Positions 16,722 through 25,911 are shown, counted from the stretch's first letter. The stretch is DNA of 64,000 nucleotides from Clostridium algoriphilum (GCF_020443705.1 NZ_JAIZZK010000003.1:186001-250000); one strand, 5' to 3'. The notes: generated by a model not told the origin, from the letters alone. Made by a program: numbers and translations.

Positions 16722-17474
16722 TTATTCTTTATTTCTAATATATTTAAGAGTTATACTTGGATTTCTAGTTTTGGTTGATCTAATCTCAAATTGATTAAGC
16801 GACGCTACGAAAGGTGTAAGTTTTGTATAGCCATAATTTCTAGTATCAAAATCTGGATATCTCTTATTTAGAGTGCTACCTAATTCTCCTAAAAATGCCC
16901 AACCATCCTCATCTGAAATCTCAGTTATAATGGTTTTAATAGCTTCTACTAATTTGTCAGAACTTATCATACCACTTTTGTGCTCATCTTGGGCTTGTGC
17001 ACCTTTAGTACTACTGATCTCAGTATTCTTTGGCGACATCGAAGCTAATACTTCGAGATATTTAAACTTTTCACAAGCTGCTATAAAAGGTGTAGGCGTT
17101 TTCTTCTCGCCCATGCCAATAACGTACATACCAGCTTCCCGTAGTCGTGCTGCTAGTTTAGTAAAATCACTATCACTGGACACAATGCAAAATCCATCAA
17201 CATTGTTTGAATAGAGTATATCCATTGCATCTATTATAAGTGCCGCGTCCGTTGAGTTTTTACCTGTGGTATAACTATATTGTTGTATTGGACTAATAGA
17301 ATAATTAAGCAATACATTCTTCCATGAAGCTAATTGAGGTTTTGTCCAATCGCCGTAAATTCTTTTATAAGTAGGTGTTCCATGATTTGATATTTCATCA
17401 ATTATATATTTTATATACTTATCAGATACATTGTCAGCATCAATTAAAACTGCAATTTTTTTATCGTTTTCCAT
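16722..17474 (-). CDS. NYN-domain protein with OST-HTH/LOTUS domain
   Basis: A 250-residue protein. Residues 1-145 form a PIN-like NYN domain: AVLIDADNVS, KNSTDAALIIDAMDIL and IVSSDSDF supply the acidic metal-binding residues of a putative RNase. Residues about 170-245 resemble the OST-HTH/LOTUS RNA-binding fold (LVEAIKTIITE...GWAFLGELGS...RNYGYTKLTPFV). This two-domain plan is common in bacterial homologues of LabA. RNA processing is inferred; substrate unknown. Start at 17474 with GAAGGAG. Confidence 0.88.
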   Translation of the reverse strand: MENDKKIAVLIDADNVSDKYIKYIIDEISNHGTPTYKRIYGDWTKPQLASWKNVLLNYSISPIQQYSYTTGKNSTDAALIIDAMDILYSNNVDGFCIVSSDSDFTKLAARLREAGMYVIGMGEKKTPTPFIAACEKFKYLEVLASMSPKNTEISSTKGAQAQDEHKSGMISSDKLVEAIKTIITEISDEDGWAFLGELGSTLNKRYPDFDTRNYGYTKLTPFVASLNQFEIRSTKTRNPSITLKYIRNKE

Positions 17475-17645
17475 TTTTTCTCCTTCACACTTTTTTTATT
17501 TAATTATTTTTTATCAAGTAGTAAGTTATTATTTAAAAATAATTACTACAGTATATCATTCTACTAATTAACAAATATTCCTTCTTTATCTAAAAATCTA
17601 TCCTGTAGTAATAATACCCTAGTATTTGTGATTTCTACTCAAACT

Positions 17646-17966
17646 TCATTTAACTTTTTCTAATCTTTTTATGTCTTCTTTGCACTCTTCCATTTCCTCA
17701 ATATTCTTTTTAAGAAGGCATTTTAAAAAGTAATATTCCTTTAAAATTTGTGGATTCAGCTCATAATAAACAAATTGTGTTTTTTTAGACACAATTACAA
17801 CCCCATCATTTAAAAGTCTTTTTAAATGCCTTGAGGCGTTTGGTTGTGATAATTGTAATGATGATTCTACTGAACCCACACACATTGGTTCATTCTTATA
17901 ATAAAGAATACTTAATATTCTTAATCTAGTCTTATCATATAAACATTTCATAATATCTAATATCAT
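17646..17966 (-). CDS. ArsR/SmtB-family winged-helix repressor
   Basis: A 106-residue regulator with the ArsR wHTH: TRLRILSILYYKNEPMCVGSV, then recognition helix LSQPNASRHLKRL and wing region VIVSKKTQFVYYELN, with a charged C-terminal helix. ATG at 17966 is 11 bases after AGGGGG; a GTG at 17978 overlaps that site. It follows the old-yellow-enzyme gene and is likely co-transcribed or regulates it. Effector unknown: the usual ELCVCDL metal motif is only a single Cys here. Confidence 0.88.
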   Translation of the reverse strand: MILDIMKCLYDKTRLRILSILYYKNEPMCVGSVESSLQLSQPNASRHLKRLLNDGVVIVSKKTQFVYYELNPQILKEYYFLKCLLKKNIEEMEECKEDIKRLEKVK

Positions 17967-17988
17967 AAATTTGAGCACCCCCTAAAAC

Positions 17989-18015
17989 AATATATATAAT
18001 ATAAAAATATATATT
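17989..18015. promoter_or_regulatory. Candidate ArsR operator
   Basis: AATATATA and TATATATT arms 11 bases apart, 23 bases upstream of the ArsR-family start codon. Symmetric AT-rich sites in this position are typical of autoregulation, but AT richness makes chance occurrence possible. Confidence 0.35.
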
Positions 18016-18036
18016 TTGCGTCTTTATATACTCCCC

Positions 18037-19131
18037 TTATCTATTGAAAATACAAGAATTTGGTACGACGTCCCAGCATTTATTACAAGAAATACATTTT
18101 GGTTTGTAATCTTTGTTATCTACCCATTTATTAATTAAATCCGCTTCACAAAGTATTGTCCTAGAGAGTGAAAAATATTCAATATCTGTAGTGTTCAATA
18201 TTTCATCCATTAAGTTGATATTTTTATTTCCTCCAACTAGAATTACCTTTGCCTTTACCTGGCGAGCAATATTCATTGCAGAAGCTCTAAAATATGATTG
18301 TTTTTCTATTGTATTAACTCCTTTTATAGATGCAGTTTGCCCCTCTCCTGAAGAAAGATTGGCTGCACTAGGTTCAATCATATCTATTCCTAATTTGTCC
18401 ATTTCCTTAAAAACTTCTATAGATTCTTCTTTAGTAAGTCCTGGATTTTTCTCCATAAGGTCATCAAAATTGATTTTTATCATAATTGGATAATTATCAC
18501 CTACTCTTTTTCTTATTTCTTTTATTACTTCGTAAATTATTCTTGCACGATTATGAATATCTCCACCATATTCATCACGTCTTGTATTATAATAAGGTGT
18601 TAAAAATTGACTTAATAAATAACCATGAGCTGCATGAATTTCTACAGCATCAAATCCTGCTTTTTTCACTCTTAAAGCTGCATCTCCAAATTTTTTAACT
18701 ATTGCTTTTATATCTTCTTTAGTAGCTTCCTTCGGTGTAATTCCAGTTACTATGTTTTTTACAGCTGACGGTCCATAAATATTCATTCCACTAGCGCCTG
18801 GATGATCACTTTGGGATCCGCCATAGACAATCTGCATTGCAATCTTACTTTCATGTTTGTGAACCTTATCTACTAATATTTTATATTCTTCAATAAAAGA
18901 ATCATCATAAATTCCAAACATCCTAGGATTAGGTTGCTCACCCTTTGATATAAATGCATACCCTGTTAGTATTAATCCTACTCCTCCTTTTGCAATATTT
19001 TCATATCTCTCCATAACTCCCTCATTTATATGACCATTATCTTCTGCCATCTCATCCCAAGTTGCTGCTCTAATAAATCTATTTTTAACCTCTAAATTCT
19101 TAATTTTTGTTTTTTCAAATAAATCTTTCAT
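18037..19131 (-). CDS. Old-yellow-enzyme-family NADH:flavin oxidoreductase 1
   Basis: A 364-residue FMN-dependent TIM-barrel reductase. It has NRFIRAATWDEMAEDNG at the start, GFDAVEIHAAHGYLLSQFLT (substrate-binding His pair region), RRDEYGGDIHNRARI, and a C-terminal CISCNKCW tail with two cysteine pairs. It is a single-domain member without the Fe-S/NADH-domain extension of the 2,4-dienoyl-CoA reductase type, though the Cys tail is a remnant-like feature. Substrate unknown. Start at 19131 with GAGGAGAG. A second member lies at 50042-51034. Confidence 0.88.
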   Translation of the reverse strand: MKDLFEKTKIKNLEVKNRFIRAATWDEMAEDNGHINEGVMERYENIAKGGVGLILTGYAFISKGEQPNPRMFGIYDDSFIEEYKILVDKVHKHESKIAMQIVYGGSQSDHPGASGMNIYGPSAVKNIVTGITPKEATKEDIKAIVKKFGDAALRVKKAGFDAVEIHAAHGYLLSQFLTPYYNTRRDEYGGDIHNRARIIYEVIKEIRKRVGDNYPIMIKINFDDLMEKNPGLTKEESIEVFKEMDKLGIDMIEPSAANLSSGEGQTASIKGVNTIEKQSYFRASAMNIARQVKAKVILVGGNKNINLMDEILNTTDIEYFSLSRTILCEADLINKWVDNKDYKPKCISCNKCWDVVPNSCIFNR

Positions 19132-19172
19132 TTTATCTCTCCTCTGTTCTTTTTTATATTAATGTGTAGAAC

Positions 19173-19197
19173 ATATACACATTCGATTATATACACA
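19173..19197. promoter_or_regulatory. Direct repeat in the oxidoreductase promoter region
   Basis: ATATACACA occurs twice (19173-19181 and 19189-19197), 16 bases start to start, 42 bases upstream of the old-yellow-enzyme start codon. The minus-strand TATAAT within it could be a -10 box. It may be a regulator site; low certainty. Confidence 0.3.
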
Positions 19198-19265
19198 CTT
19201 AGTTATATTCATAATCATGTATATAATAAACGGTTTTCATTTATTTGTCAAGTAAATGAGAATCT

Positions 19266-19292
19266 AAAAAAGCACCTGAATTAACAGATGCT
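19266..19292 (-). terminator. Terminator of the AI-2E permease gene
   Basis: Minus-strand AGCATCTG-TTAATT-CAGGTGCT followed by five T. Confidence 0.85.
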
Positions 19293-19307
19293 TAGCAATA
19301 TTTATGT

Positions 19308-20471
19308 TTAAACTTCACTACGTCCTTCTTCCTGACGTTTTGTTATACTCTTCATTAAGAAAAGTTTTATTATGCCTGCAATAGGTACAGATAAAAGCAT
19401 TCCAAGTATACCCGCTATTGAACCACCTATAGTTATTGCCATAATTACAAAAATCGGATGAAGTCCCATACTGTCCCCTACAATCTTGGGTGATATAACT
19501 GCACTATCAAGTTGCTGAACAGCAAGTAGTAGAAGTACTGCCCACAGAGCCATAATAGGATTAGGACTTAGAAGACCAATAATAATGGCTGGAATACAAC
19601 CAATTAGTGGACCAACATAAGGTATAATATTCGCAATTCCTGCCGTTAAGCCTATAAGGAATGCAAAATCAAGTCCTAGGATTGACAACCCAATACTACT
19701 AATTAATCCAACTATTAAGCCATCAAGTAGTTGTCCTCTTATGAAACTAGACATAATATTATTAATTTCAAATAAAGTTTTATTGAGACCCCTAAATTTA
19801 CTTTCCTTCATTATAAGGCTTACTGAATTTAAATATAGTTTTTTAAAGAACTCATAGTCCTTTAACAAATAAAATGAAATAAACAATCCAATAAAACTAT
19901 TTATAATGATATTGCCTATACCTGCAAATAGGCTAATAATACCATTTATCGAAACCGATAAATATGAATAAACACCCTTTATAGCTTGCGATAAATATCC
20001 CTTTATATCAATAGATAAACCACTTTCAGTAATCTTTTTGTTGATAAAATCAAAAAACTCATTATATCGTTTTATATAATCACTAATAGTTGCAAACATA
20101 ACTGATAAAGTTTCATTACTACTAATTTGTCCGCCAATCATTGCATAGATACTATAAATAAGTACGATAAATAATAAGATTACTACTAAATATGTTAGTA
20201 CAATGCTAATCAAATGAGTCTTAAATTTTAGTTTTAAACTCTTAGTAAGAAAACAATCTATTAACTTTGATAACGGATATAATAAATAAGCAATTATACA
20301 ACCAATAATAAGTGGCATAATTATTGAAATTGAAGATTTCAATATAACAACTATATTACTAAACAAACCATTAAAATTAAAGACTACATTGTAGCTTATA
20401 AAGATCAAAGTCGCTGCCAGGACAATATATAGTACATACTTAAGATATATTCTATCTAATTTATTTCTCAA
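19308..20471 (-). CDS. AI-2E/PerM-family transporter
   Basis: A 387-residue membrane protein of the UPF0118/AI-2E family. It has about eight hydrophobic segments, a large loop in the middle with amphipathic helices, and the family's GLTAGIANIIPYVGPLIG and PKIVGDSMGLHPIFVI signatures. Members export autoinducer-2-like molecules or act as Na+/H+ antiporters; substrate here unknown. Translation probably starts at TTG (20471), eight bases after AGGAGG. Confidence 0.88.
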   Translation of the reverse strand: MRNKLDRIYLKYVLYIVLAATLIFISYNVVFNFNGLFSNIVVILKSSISIIMPLIIGCIIAYLLYPLSKLIDCFLTKSLKLKFKTHLISIVLTYLVVILLFIVLIYSIYAMIGGQISSNETLSVMFATISDYIKRYNEFFDFINKKITESGLSIDIKGYLSQAIKGVYSYLSVSINGIISLFAGIGNIIINSFIGLFISFYLLKDYEFFKKLYLNSVSLIMKESKFRGLNKTLFEINNIMSSFIRGQLLDGLIVGLISSIGLSILGLDFAFLIGLTAGIANIIPYVGPLIGCIPAIIIGLLSPNPIMALWAVLLLLAVQQLDSAVISPKIVGDSMGLHPIFVIMAITIGGSIAGILGMLLSVPIAGIIKLFLMKSITKRQEEGRSEV

Positions 20472-20522
20472 CCTTACATCCTCCTTAGTAATTAATTTCT
20501 CAAAATAATATTTTATATTTAT

Positions 20523-20933
20523 TTATATAAGGTGAATCACTATAGCTACTAACAATGCAAATGCCATACCTCTGTGTACTTTAAGCCACATACCCTTATG
20601 ACTTTTATTTATAAAAGCTCCATAAACGCCTAAAAAGAATATAGTAAGCATAAATAATGCCGCAATTAAACCAGTTATACTAATGCGGCTTATAGAAAAC
20701 GCGATGGAAAAGTGAGCCAGTACAGCAAAAATAGCTATGGTCCCCGCTAGTTTATGATTTTTAATAATTATCTTCATAATTTTTCTATACAACACAACTA
20801 TTTCCTTTTTATCTTTCCCTAATTTAGTAATATATTTTTTATGAATATATTTTACAAAATAATTTGCAATTGCTATACCAAAACAAATAACTGCTATTGA
20901 CCCTAAAAAACCAAATATCTCTCTTGTTTGCAT
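20523..20933 (-). CDS. Four-helix membrane protein with paired histidines, possible di-haem b protein
   Basis: A 136-residue protein with four hydrophobic segments (about 7-29, 62-80, 84-107, 121-136). His60 and His74 flank one helix and His120 and His134 another, each pair 14 residues apart; this is the spacing of bis-histidine ligands for two haems in b-type cytochrome and ferric-reductase-like four-helix bundles. The HKLAGTIAIFAVLAH and HRGMAFALLVAIVIH patterns fit that family. Haem binding is inference. GGGGG upstream of ATG at 20933. It sits between the NiCo-controlled ATPase and the permease gene. Confidence 0.6.
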   Translation of the reverse strand: MQTREIFGFLGSIAVICFGIAIANYFVKYIHKKYITKLGKDKKEIVVLYRKIMKIIIKNHKLAGTIAIFAVLAHFSIAFSISRISITGLIAALFMLTIFFLGVYGAFINKSHKGMWLKVHRGMAFALLVAIVIHLI

Positions 20934-21004
20934 AATATAATTTCCCCCTTCTTAACCTCTTTAATATTTCGTCTTTTTTATTAATAAATTAAACACTTTT
21001 ATTT

Positions 21005-21034
21005 GGAAATAGTATAATTTATTATACTATTTCC
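21005..21034 (-). terminator. Hairpin after the P-type ATPase gene
   Basis: Perfect 13-bp stem GGAAATAGTATAA against TTATACTATTTCC around a four-base loop, 17 bases after the stop. The following T-run is broken (AAATAAAAG), so termination may be partial. Confidence 0.65.
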
Positions 21035-21050
21035 ATCTATATAATTATTT

Positions 21051-23612
21051 CTAATTTTGCAAAGTACTCTTTGAGTCATGAGATTTACTTTTTCTGATAT
21101 ATTTCACTACCTTTATAAGCTCATACCATATAACAGATACTACCGCTATTGAAACTGCAAGCAAACCCTGACCTAAAGATAATGGTGCGAGTTTCAAGAA
21201 GCTACACATAGGTGTATATAGAATTACTAGTAATCCTAATATTGTTCCTAAGCTCCCCCCCCACATTACTTTATCGTGTTTAAGCTTAATAAACGATTTA
21301 ATTGCAAACTCAGAGTTCGAGCTATTAACTTGAACCAATAACACATTAGCTAACAATATAATAGTAAGTCCCATTGCCCTTGCTATTGGTGCATTATCCG
21401 GATACTTATTTAGAAATGCAAAATACGTCCCGAAGGATGCTCCAAATATTACAAGACCTTGCATAACACTTTTGAAAAGAATTTTTGATGTTAGCAGTTT
21501 TTCTAATGGATTGCGTGGTGATCTTTCCATAATATCCTTTTCTGATGGTTGACGTTCTAATACAATAGAACATGTCGGGTCAATTACAAGTTCAAGTAGA
21601 ACAACGTGTATCGGTAGCAATAAAAGACTTGCTGGATTTATTCCGAGCAGTGGAGCAAATAATGCTGCAAATGCAATAGGAATATGAATAGTAAATACAT
21701 ATCCAACCGCTTTTCTAATATTATCATAAATTCTTCTTCCATCTTTTATAGTGTCAACAATAGTAGAAAAATTATCGTCAAGTAATATTATATCAGCCGC
21801 TTCTCTTGAAACTTCTGAACCACGTTTCCCCATAGCGATACCAATATCTGCATATTTAAGAGCAGGGGCATCATTAACACCATCACCGGTCATTGCTACT
21901 ATCTCACCATTTTTCTTAAAGGCCTTAACAATTCTCATTTTATGCTCAGGTATAACTCTAGAGAAAACACTAACATCTTTAACCCTTTCGCAAAGCTCTT
22001 CATCACTCATTTTACTAAGCTCATCACCTGTAATAATCTTGTCGCTATTTGGCATATTAATTTGTTTTGCGATGGAACTAGCAGTTATTCCATTGTCTCC
22101 CGTTATCATAACAACGCGAACACCAGCTTTAGTGCAAGTTTCTATATCTTGCTTAACTGATTCCCTTGGAGGATCAACAAGCCCAACCATTCCTAAAAGT
22201 TGTAGACTACATTCCATAAGGCTAGCAGGGACATCAGTTTCACTATTAACTATCATTTGCCCTACAGCAATAACTCGAAGCCCTTTCCTCGACATTTCCA
22301 TTATTTTAGCTTCAGCTATAGACCTATCAGCATCTGTTAAATCACATATTGTTAAAATTTGCTCAGGTGATCCTTTAGCTGCTACTACGATATCATCACG
22401 ATTTTTCCAAACGTGACCCATCATTTTCGCTTCATCAGTGAACGCATATTCTTTAATTAGTTCTCCTCCAAATAAAACGTCCCTTGTGATTCCTCGCTTT
22501 TCGCAATAAGATATCATTGCCTTTTCCATTGGGTCATAGGCATCTGATTTACAACCCATGCCCATTAACTTAGTTAATTCTTTTGCGTCACCTGTTAAGT
22601 TCCAAGTGTTTGAAACTGTCATTTTGTTCATTGTTATTGTACCTGTTTTGTCAACACATAGAACAGAAACGGCACCTAAAGTTTCAACTGATGGTAATTT
22701 TCTAACAAGAGACTTTTTCTTAGCAAGTCTCCAAGCGCCCATCGACAAAAATACGGTTAGAATAACTGGAAATTCTTCTGGTATCATTGCCATAGCAAGT
22801 GTTACTCCTGATAAAATACTTTCTATAACTCTAGCTCCAAATGAGTGATCTGGTATATTATAGTATGTGATAACTCCAACAAATATAAATAAAACCGCCG
22901 CAATTCCTGCACATAACTTTACTAGCTTACCAGTTTGTTTTTCAAGTGGAGTTGGATTATCAGGAGCAGATGCAATATTTTCTCCTATTTTACCATATTC
23001 AGTTATTGCTCCTATTTTGTCTACTAAAATAGTACCCGTACCTTGAGTTACAAGAGTTCCTGTATAGCAATAATCTCTACGCCAATAATCAGCACTATTT
23101 TTATTCCGTTCCTGCGTAGTAATTTTCCATACACCCTCAGCCTCTCCCGTAAGAGATGATTCATCAATACAAAGAGTGCTTGCTTTTAATACTATACCAT
23201 CGGCAGGTACTTTAACACCTTCAGCGATATACATTATGTCTCCGGGTACTAAATCAGAACTATTAATTTCCTTTTCAATTCCGTCTCGTAATACTGTAAC
23301 ATGTGGAGCTGATAAATCTTTTAATGCATTTAAAGTTTTGTCAGTTTTCCATTCTTGAATTACCTCAATGCTAATAATTCCAACAACGAAAATAAGCATG
23401 ATAGCTCCATCTTTAGGTTGCCCTAAAATAAAATAGATCACAGCTGCAATGATTAAGAGTAAAAACATTGGCTCGCTAATGACTTTCAGAATTTTGTGTA
23501 AAAAGCTTTCCTTTTTTTTAACCACAAGTTCATTCTTTCCAAATCTTTCTTGAAGCTTCTTTGTTTCTAAAGTAGTAAGTCCTTGAAGTTCTTTGATTTG
23601 TTGCTTAGTCAT
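21051..23612 (-). CDS. P-type cation ATPase under a NiCo riboswitch (likely Ni/Co efflux)
   Basis: An 853-residue P-type ATPase with the layout of Ca-ATPases (P2). Residues 1-70 resemble the cation-ATPase N-terminal domain. SLTGEA is near 155 in the actuator, the phosphorylated Asp is 321 in DKTGTIT, followed by MITGDNGITA and TGDGVNDAP. It has about ten membrane helices. The TM4 motif is IPEEFP (278-282 PEEFP) rather than the Ca-pump PEGLP, and the TM6 region reads LLELVIDPTCS rather than the usual N-LVTD. It would be labelled a calcium pump by similarity, but the NiCo riboswitch in its leader argues for nickel/cobalt export. RBS TAGGAGG. Confidence 0.9.
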   Translation of the reverse strand: MTKQQIKELQGLTTLETKKLQERFGKNELVVKKKESFLHKILKVISEPMFLLLIIAAVIYFILGQPKDGAIMLIFVVGIISIEVIQEWKTDKTLNALKDLSAPHVTVLRDGIEKEINSSDLVPGDIMYIAEGVKVPADGIVLKASTLCIDESSLTGEAEGVWKITTQERNKNSADYWRRDYCYTGTLVTQGTGTILVDKIGAITEYGKIGENIASAPDNPTPLEKQTGKLVKLCAGIAAVLFIFVGVITYYNIPDHSFGARVIESILSGVTLAMAMIPEEFPVILTVFLSMGAWRLAKKKSLVRKLPSVETLGAVSVLCVDKTGTITMNKMTVSNTWNLTGDAKELTKLMGMGCKSDAYDPMEKAMISYCEKRGITRDVLFGGELIKEYAFTDEAKMMGHVWKNRDDIVVAAKGSPEQILTICDLTDADRSIAEAKIMEMSRKGLRVIAVGQMIVNSETDVPASLMECSLQLLGMVGLVDPPRESVKQDIETCTKAGVRVVMITGDNGITASSIAKQINMPNSDKIITGDELSKMSDEELCERVKDVSVFSRVIPEHKMRIVKAFKKNGEIVAMTGDGVNDAPALKYADIGIAMGKRGSEVSREAADIILLDDNFSTIVDTIKDGRRIYDNIRKAVGYVFTIHIPIAFAALFAPLLGINPASLLLLPIHVVLLELVIDPTCSIVLERQPSEKDIMERSPRNPLEKLLTSKILFKSVMQGLVIFGASFGTYFAFLNKYPDNAPIARAMGLTIILLANVLLVQVNSSNSEFAIKSFIKLKHDKVMWGGSLGTILGLLVILYTPMCSFLKLAPLSLGQGLLAVSIAVVSVIWYELIKVVKYIRKSKSHDSKSTLQN

Positions 23613-23701
23613 AAATAGTTACCTCCTATTTTGCTTGTGTAAGCATGATTAGAATAACTCTATGGCATTGCAATCTTCAGATATGTCCTAGAAATGGGTA
23701 T

Positions 23702-23737
23702 AAAAAAACCCGTAGAACAATTAAACTGTCCCACAGG
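23702..23737 (-). terminator. Riboswitch-controlled terminator
   Basis: Minus-strand CCTGTGGGACA pairs with TGTTCTACGGG (three G-U pairs) and is followed by seven T. The left arm is the 3' part of the NiCo aptamer, so metal binding and terminator formation exclude each other, which predicts gene expression when metal is bound. Confidence 0.8.
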
Positions 23738-23808
23738 TGTATAATTCATCCTGTTGCCATTTAGGCCCAGCCCCACGAACTTTTTTAGAGTTCATCGCCT
23801 GCTCAGTT
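23722..23808 (-). ncRNA. NiCo (czcD) riboswitch aptamer
   Basis: The minus strand reads ACTGAGCAGGCGATGAAC, a short hairpin, GTTCGTGGGGCTGGGCC, GGCAACAGG, a second hairpin, then CCTGTGGGACAGTT. This matches the conserved blocks of the NiCo riboswitch (AGCAGGC.ATGA, GGGCTG, GCAACAG, CTGTGGGACAG) and its four-way junction. It lies 110 bases upstream of the ATPase start and is followed by the overlapping terminator. Identification rests on remembered consensus, but the match covers all junction blocks. Confidence 0.9.
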
Positions 23809-23848
23809 TGTACTGTAGATTTGTATGCAGTGCAAAGAGATCTTTTTA

Positions 23849-23877
23849 AATTTAACATATAACCTTTTATATGTCAA
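23849..23877 (-). promoter_or_regulatory. Consensus promoter of the NiCo riboswitch-ATPase unit
   Basis: TTGACA at 23872-23877 (minus), 17-base spacer, TAAATT at 23849-23854, about 40 bases before the aptamer. Confidence 0.8.
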
Positions 23878-23908
23878 TATTACATTCTTTTATTTACTTG
23901 AATATTAC

Positions 23909-25009
23909 TTATACGAATTTTTTAGGTATGCTTTCATTTCCGCTTAAATACATCATTGCTGGATAGTACATTGAAAAATTCAGTATGTCACCTAATTTAG
24001 TTTCAACATTACAATCTTCAATATCCACAATTAGATGATCAGAACTACTGCCTACAATTTCGACTCCTTGTTTTTGTGGAATTAGCTTATCGTGTAAACC
24101 AAAATCTTGTTTTCCTACTGCCAGTAATGCCCTTTTTCTTATTCCATTATCCTCATAGGTTGGTTTTGTACCAAATGCATCAATAAATATATTTCCTACA
24201 GGATATGTAGGTTTATTTTTTATTTCCACAACCTGAGCTTTTAGAACAAACGTATCCTTATGCATATATTTCATATCATATCCCCAAAATTTTTCCAGAT
24301 CTATTGATAAAAGTATTCCTTCACCTAACCTTAAGTTATTTACTCTATTAGGCATTTTCCCATCTATTATTAAGGGTAATGAACTTGTAGCACCTCCTGA
24401 AATCATTTCTAATCTTCTATTTATTTTACCTTCTATTATTTCAGCGATGGTACATAACCTTCCCAAATTCTCTTCTGTAGGCATTATTGCTCCATAACAT
24501 CCTAAATTTGTTCCTACTCCAAATAGCTCAACATTTTCAAGGTGATTTTCTACGTATTCTGCTAGATTAACAAATTCATCCTTATCAAAAACGCCTTCTC
24601 TTAAATCTCCAAGATCAAACATTAGAATTACCCTATGCTTTTTGCCTTGCAGTTCACATTCTTTATCTATCATATTCAGTGTTTCTAGTTCAGAATTAAG
24701 ACTAACTGACGCGAACTTTACTAACTCTTTTATTTCACTAAACATTGGGATTCTAGTCATCATAAAGGGTTTCTCTAACCCATAATTTTTTAGTTTTATT
24801 ATTTGATCTAGTCTAGAACTTGCTATATATGTGCACCCTGCATGTTCAAACTGTTCTGCAACTTCTGGTATTGCATTAAAGCCTTTAACTACTCCAGCAA
24901 CGCTTATTCCTTGAGAGCTACATAAATCTACCATGGTTTTTACATTTTCATGTACTTTTCTTAAGTTTATCTCAAGCATTGGATATTTAATATTTATCTC
25001 TTGTTTCAT
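23909..25009 (-). CDS. Alanine/ornithine racemase-family PLP enzyme
   Basis: A 366-residue fold-type III PLP protein. The N-terminal alanine-racemase barrel carries Lys42 in VAGVVKGF as probable PLP anchor; conserved segments include SRLDQI, FDLGDLREG, GVGTNLGCYG and SGGATSSLP. It resembles clostridial ornithine racemase (Orr) and related YhfX-type proteins rather than the biosynthetic Alr, whose length and C-terminal Tyr motif differ. Substrate (ornithine or another amino acid) cannot be told from sequence alone. RBS AAGGGAG before ATG at 25009. Confidence 0.85.
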   Translation of the reverse strand: MKQEINIKYPMLEINLRKVHENVKTMVDLCSSQGISVAGVVKGFNAIPEVAEQFEHAGCTYIASSRLDQIIKLKNYGLEKPFMMTRIPMFSEIKELVKFASVSLNSELETLNMIDKECELQGKKHRVILMFDLGDLREGVFDKDEFVNLAEYVENHLENVELFGVGTNLGCYGAIMPTEENLGRLCTIAEIIEGKINRRLEMISGGATSSLPLIIDGKMPNRVNNLRLGEGILLSIDLEKFWGYDMKYMHKDTFVLKAQVVEIKNKPTYPVGNIFIDAFGTKPTYEDNGIRKRALLAVGKQDFGLHDKLIPQKQGVEIVGSSSDHLIVDIEDCNVETKLGDILNFSMYYPAMMYLSGNESIPKKFV

Positions 25010-25369
25010 ACCAATTCTCCCTTAAAATAATTTTATATTTAAAATATATTTTACAATTCTTCCTTGTGTTATCTTCTGTTCTCTCACTAATTAACTTACA
25101 ATAGTATACCTCATAATAAGATTATTTTAAATAAACTTATTATGATTTCAAACTCTACCATTGTATAAATACTGTTTTATATATTTTAATATTACTATAT
25201 GATTAAACTGTATTATTGTTAATCTTATTTAACAAAACAACAATAAAAAAGTCAAAGTAATTTACATCACCTCAACTGTATTTTCGAATTCTTAATTTGA
25301 TAAAAAGATTAGATTTCTAGAGATAAGTTATCTATTATTAACATTTTTTTAATTATAGATAATTACTAA
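25010..25369. other. AT-rich intergenic region without a gene
   Basis: The stretch between the TM2 gene end and the racemase start has no supported ORF. A 9-bp inverted repeat, CATAATAAG against CTTATTATG, lies at about 25112-25144. The end next to the TM2 gene holds ATAGATAA/TTATCTAT repeats that may form its terminator. Confidence 0.4.
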
Positions 25370-25756
25370 TTACTTATTAACGTACTTGTCATAAAAATTT
25401 TCATCACTTGATGTTAAATATGTTATTCCTTCAATTATACCAATCACTTCTGGTATATAAGTCCAACAAAAAATCAAATAGAAAATTCCTGTTTTAATCT
25501 TTCCAAGATAAAATTTGTGTACACCAAGACCTCCAAATATAATAGCAAGTATTCCAGCTGTAGTTTTACTTTTGCTTATATCATGAATGCTAGATGGAGT
25601 ATAAATTCTAGATTGTTGGTATAGTGGCGCCTGGTATTTTTGTGCCTGTTGTGGATGGTATTGTACTTCTACAATTATTGATTCCCCACAGTATTTACAC
25701 TCAGTTGAATTTAAATCAATTGTCGCTCCACATGATGAACATTTCTTTTCACACAT
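25370..25756 (-). CDS. TM2-domain membrane protein with zinc-ribbon N-terminus
   Basis: A 128-residue protein. Residues 1-25 form a zinc ribbon (CEKKCSSCG and CKYCG pairs), followed by a Gln/Pro-rich linker and a TM2 domain with two helices: AGILAIIFGGLGVHKFYLGKIKTG then a second hydrophobic stretch ending in the EGI motif. ATG at 25756 has GAAGGAG at good spacing. The open frame extends to 25915, but the extra segment lacks an RBS and looks unlike the domain. Function unknown. Confidence 0.85.
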   Translation of the reverse strand: MCEKKCSSCGATIDLNSTECKYCGESIIVEVQYHPQQAQKYQAPLYQQSRIYTPSSIHDISKSKTTAGILAIIFGGLGVHKFYLGKIKTGIFYLIFCWTYIPEVIGIIEGITYLTSSDENFYDKYVNK

Positions 25757-25911
25757 TAAAATCGCTCCTTCAAAAGATTTATTAAAATTACTATCACTTC
25801 TCTTTTTAATTTTTCGATAATATAATTTCATATGTATATTTTCCATATAGGCATTTTCTGTATAAGTATTTACCGCTTGTACTAAATATGGTATTCCTCT
25901 GCTTATAAACA

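Noticed and set aside
21751-22416. 221-codon plus-strand ORF
   Set aside because: Antisense shadow of the P-type ATPase catalytic region.
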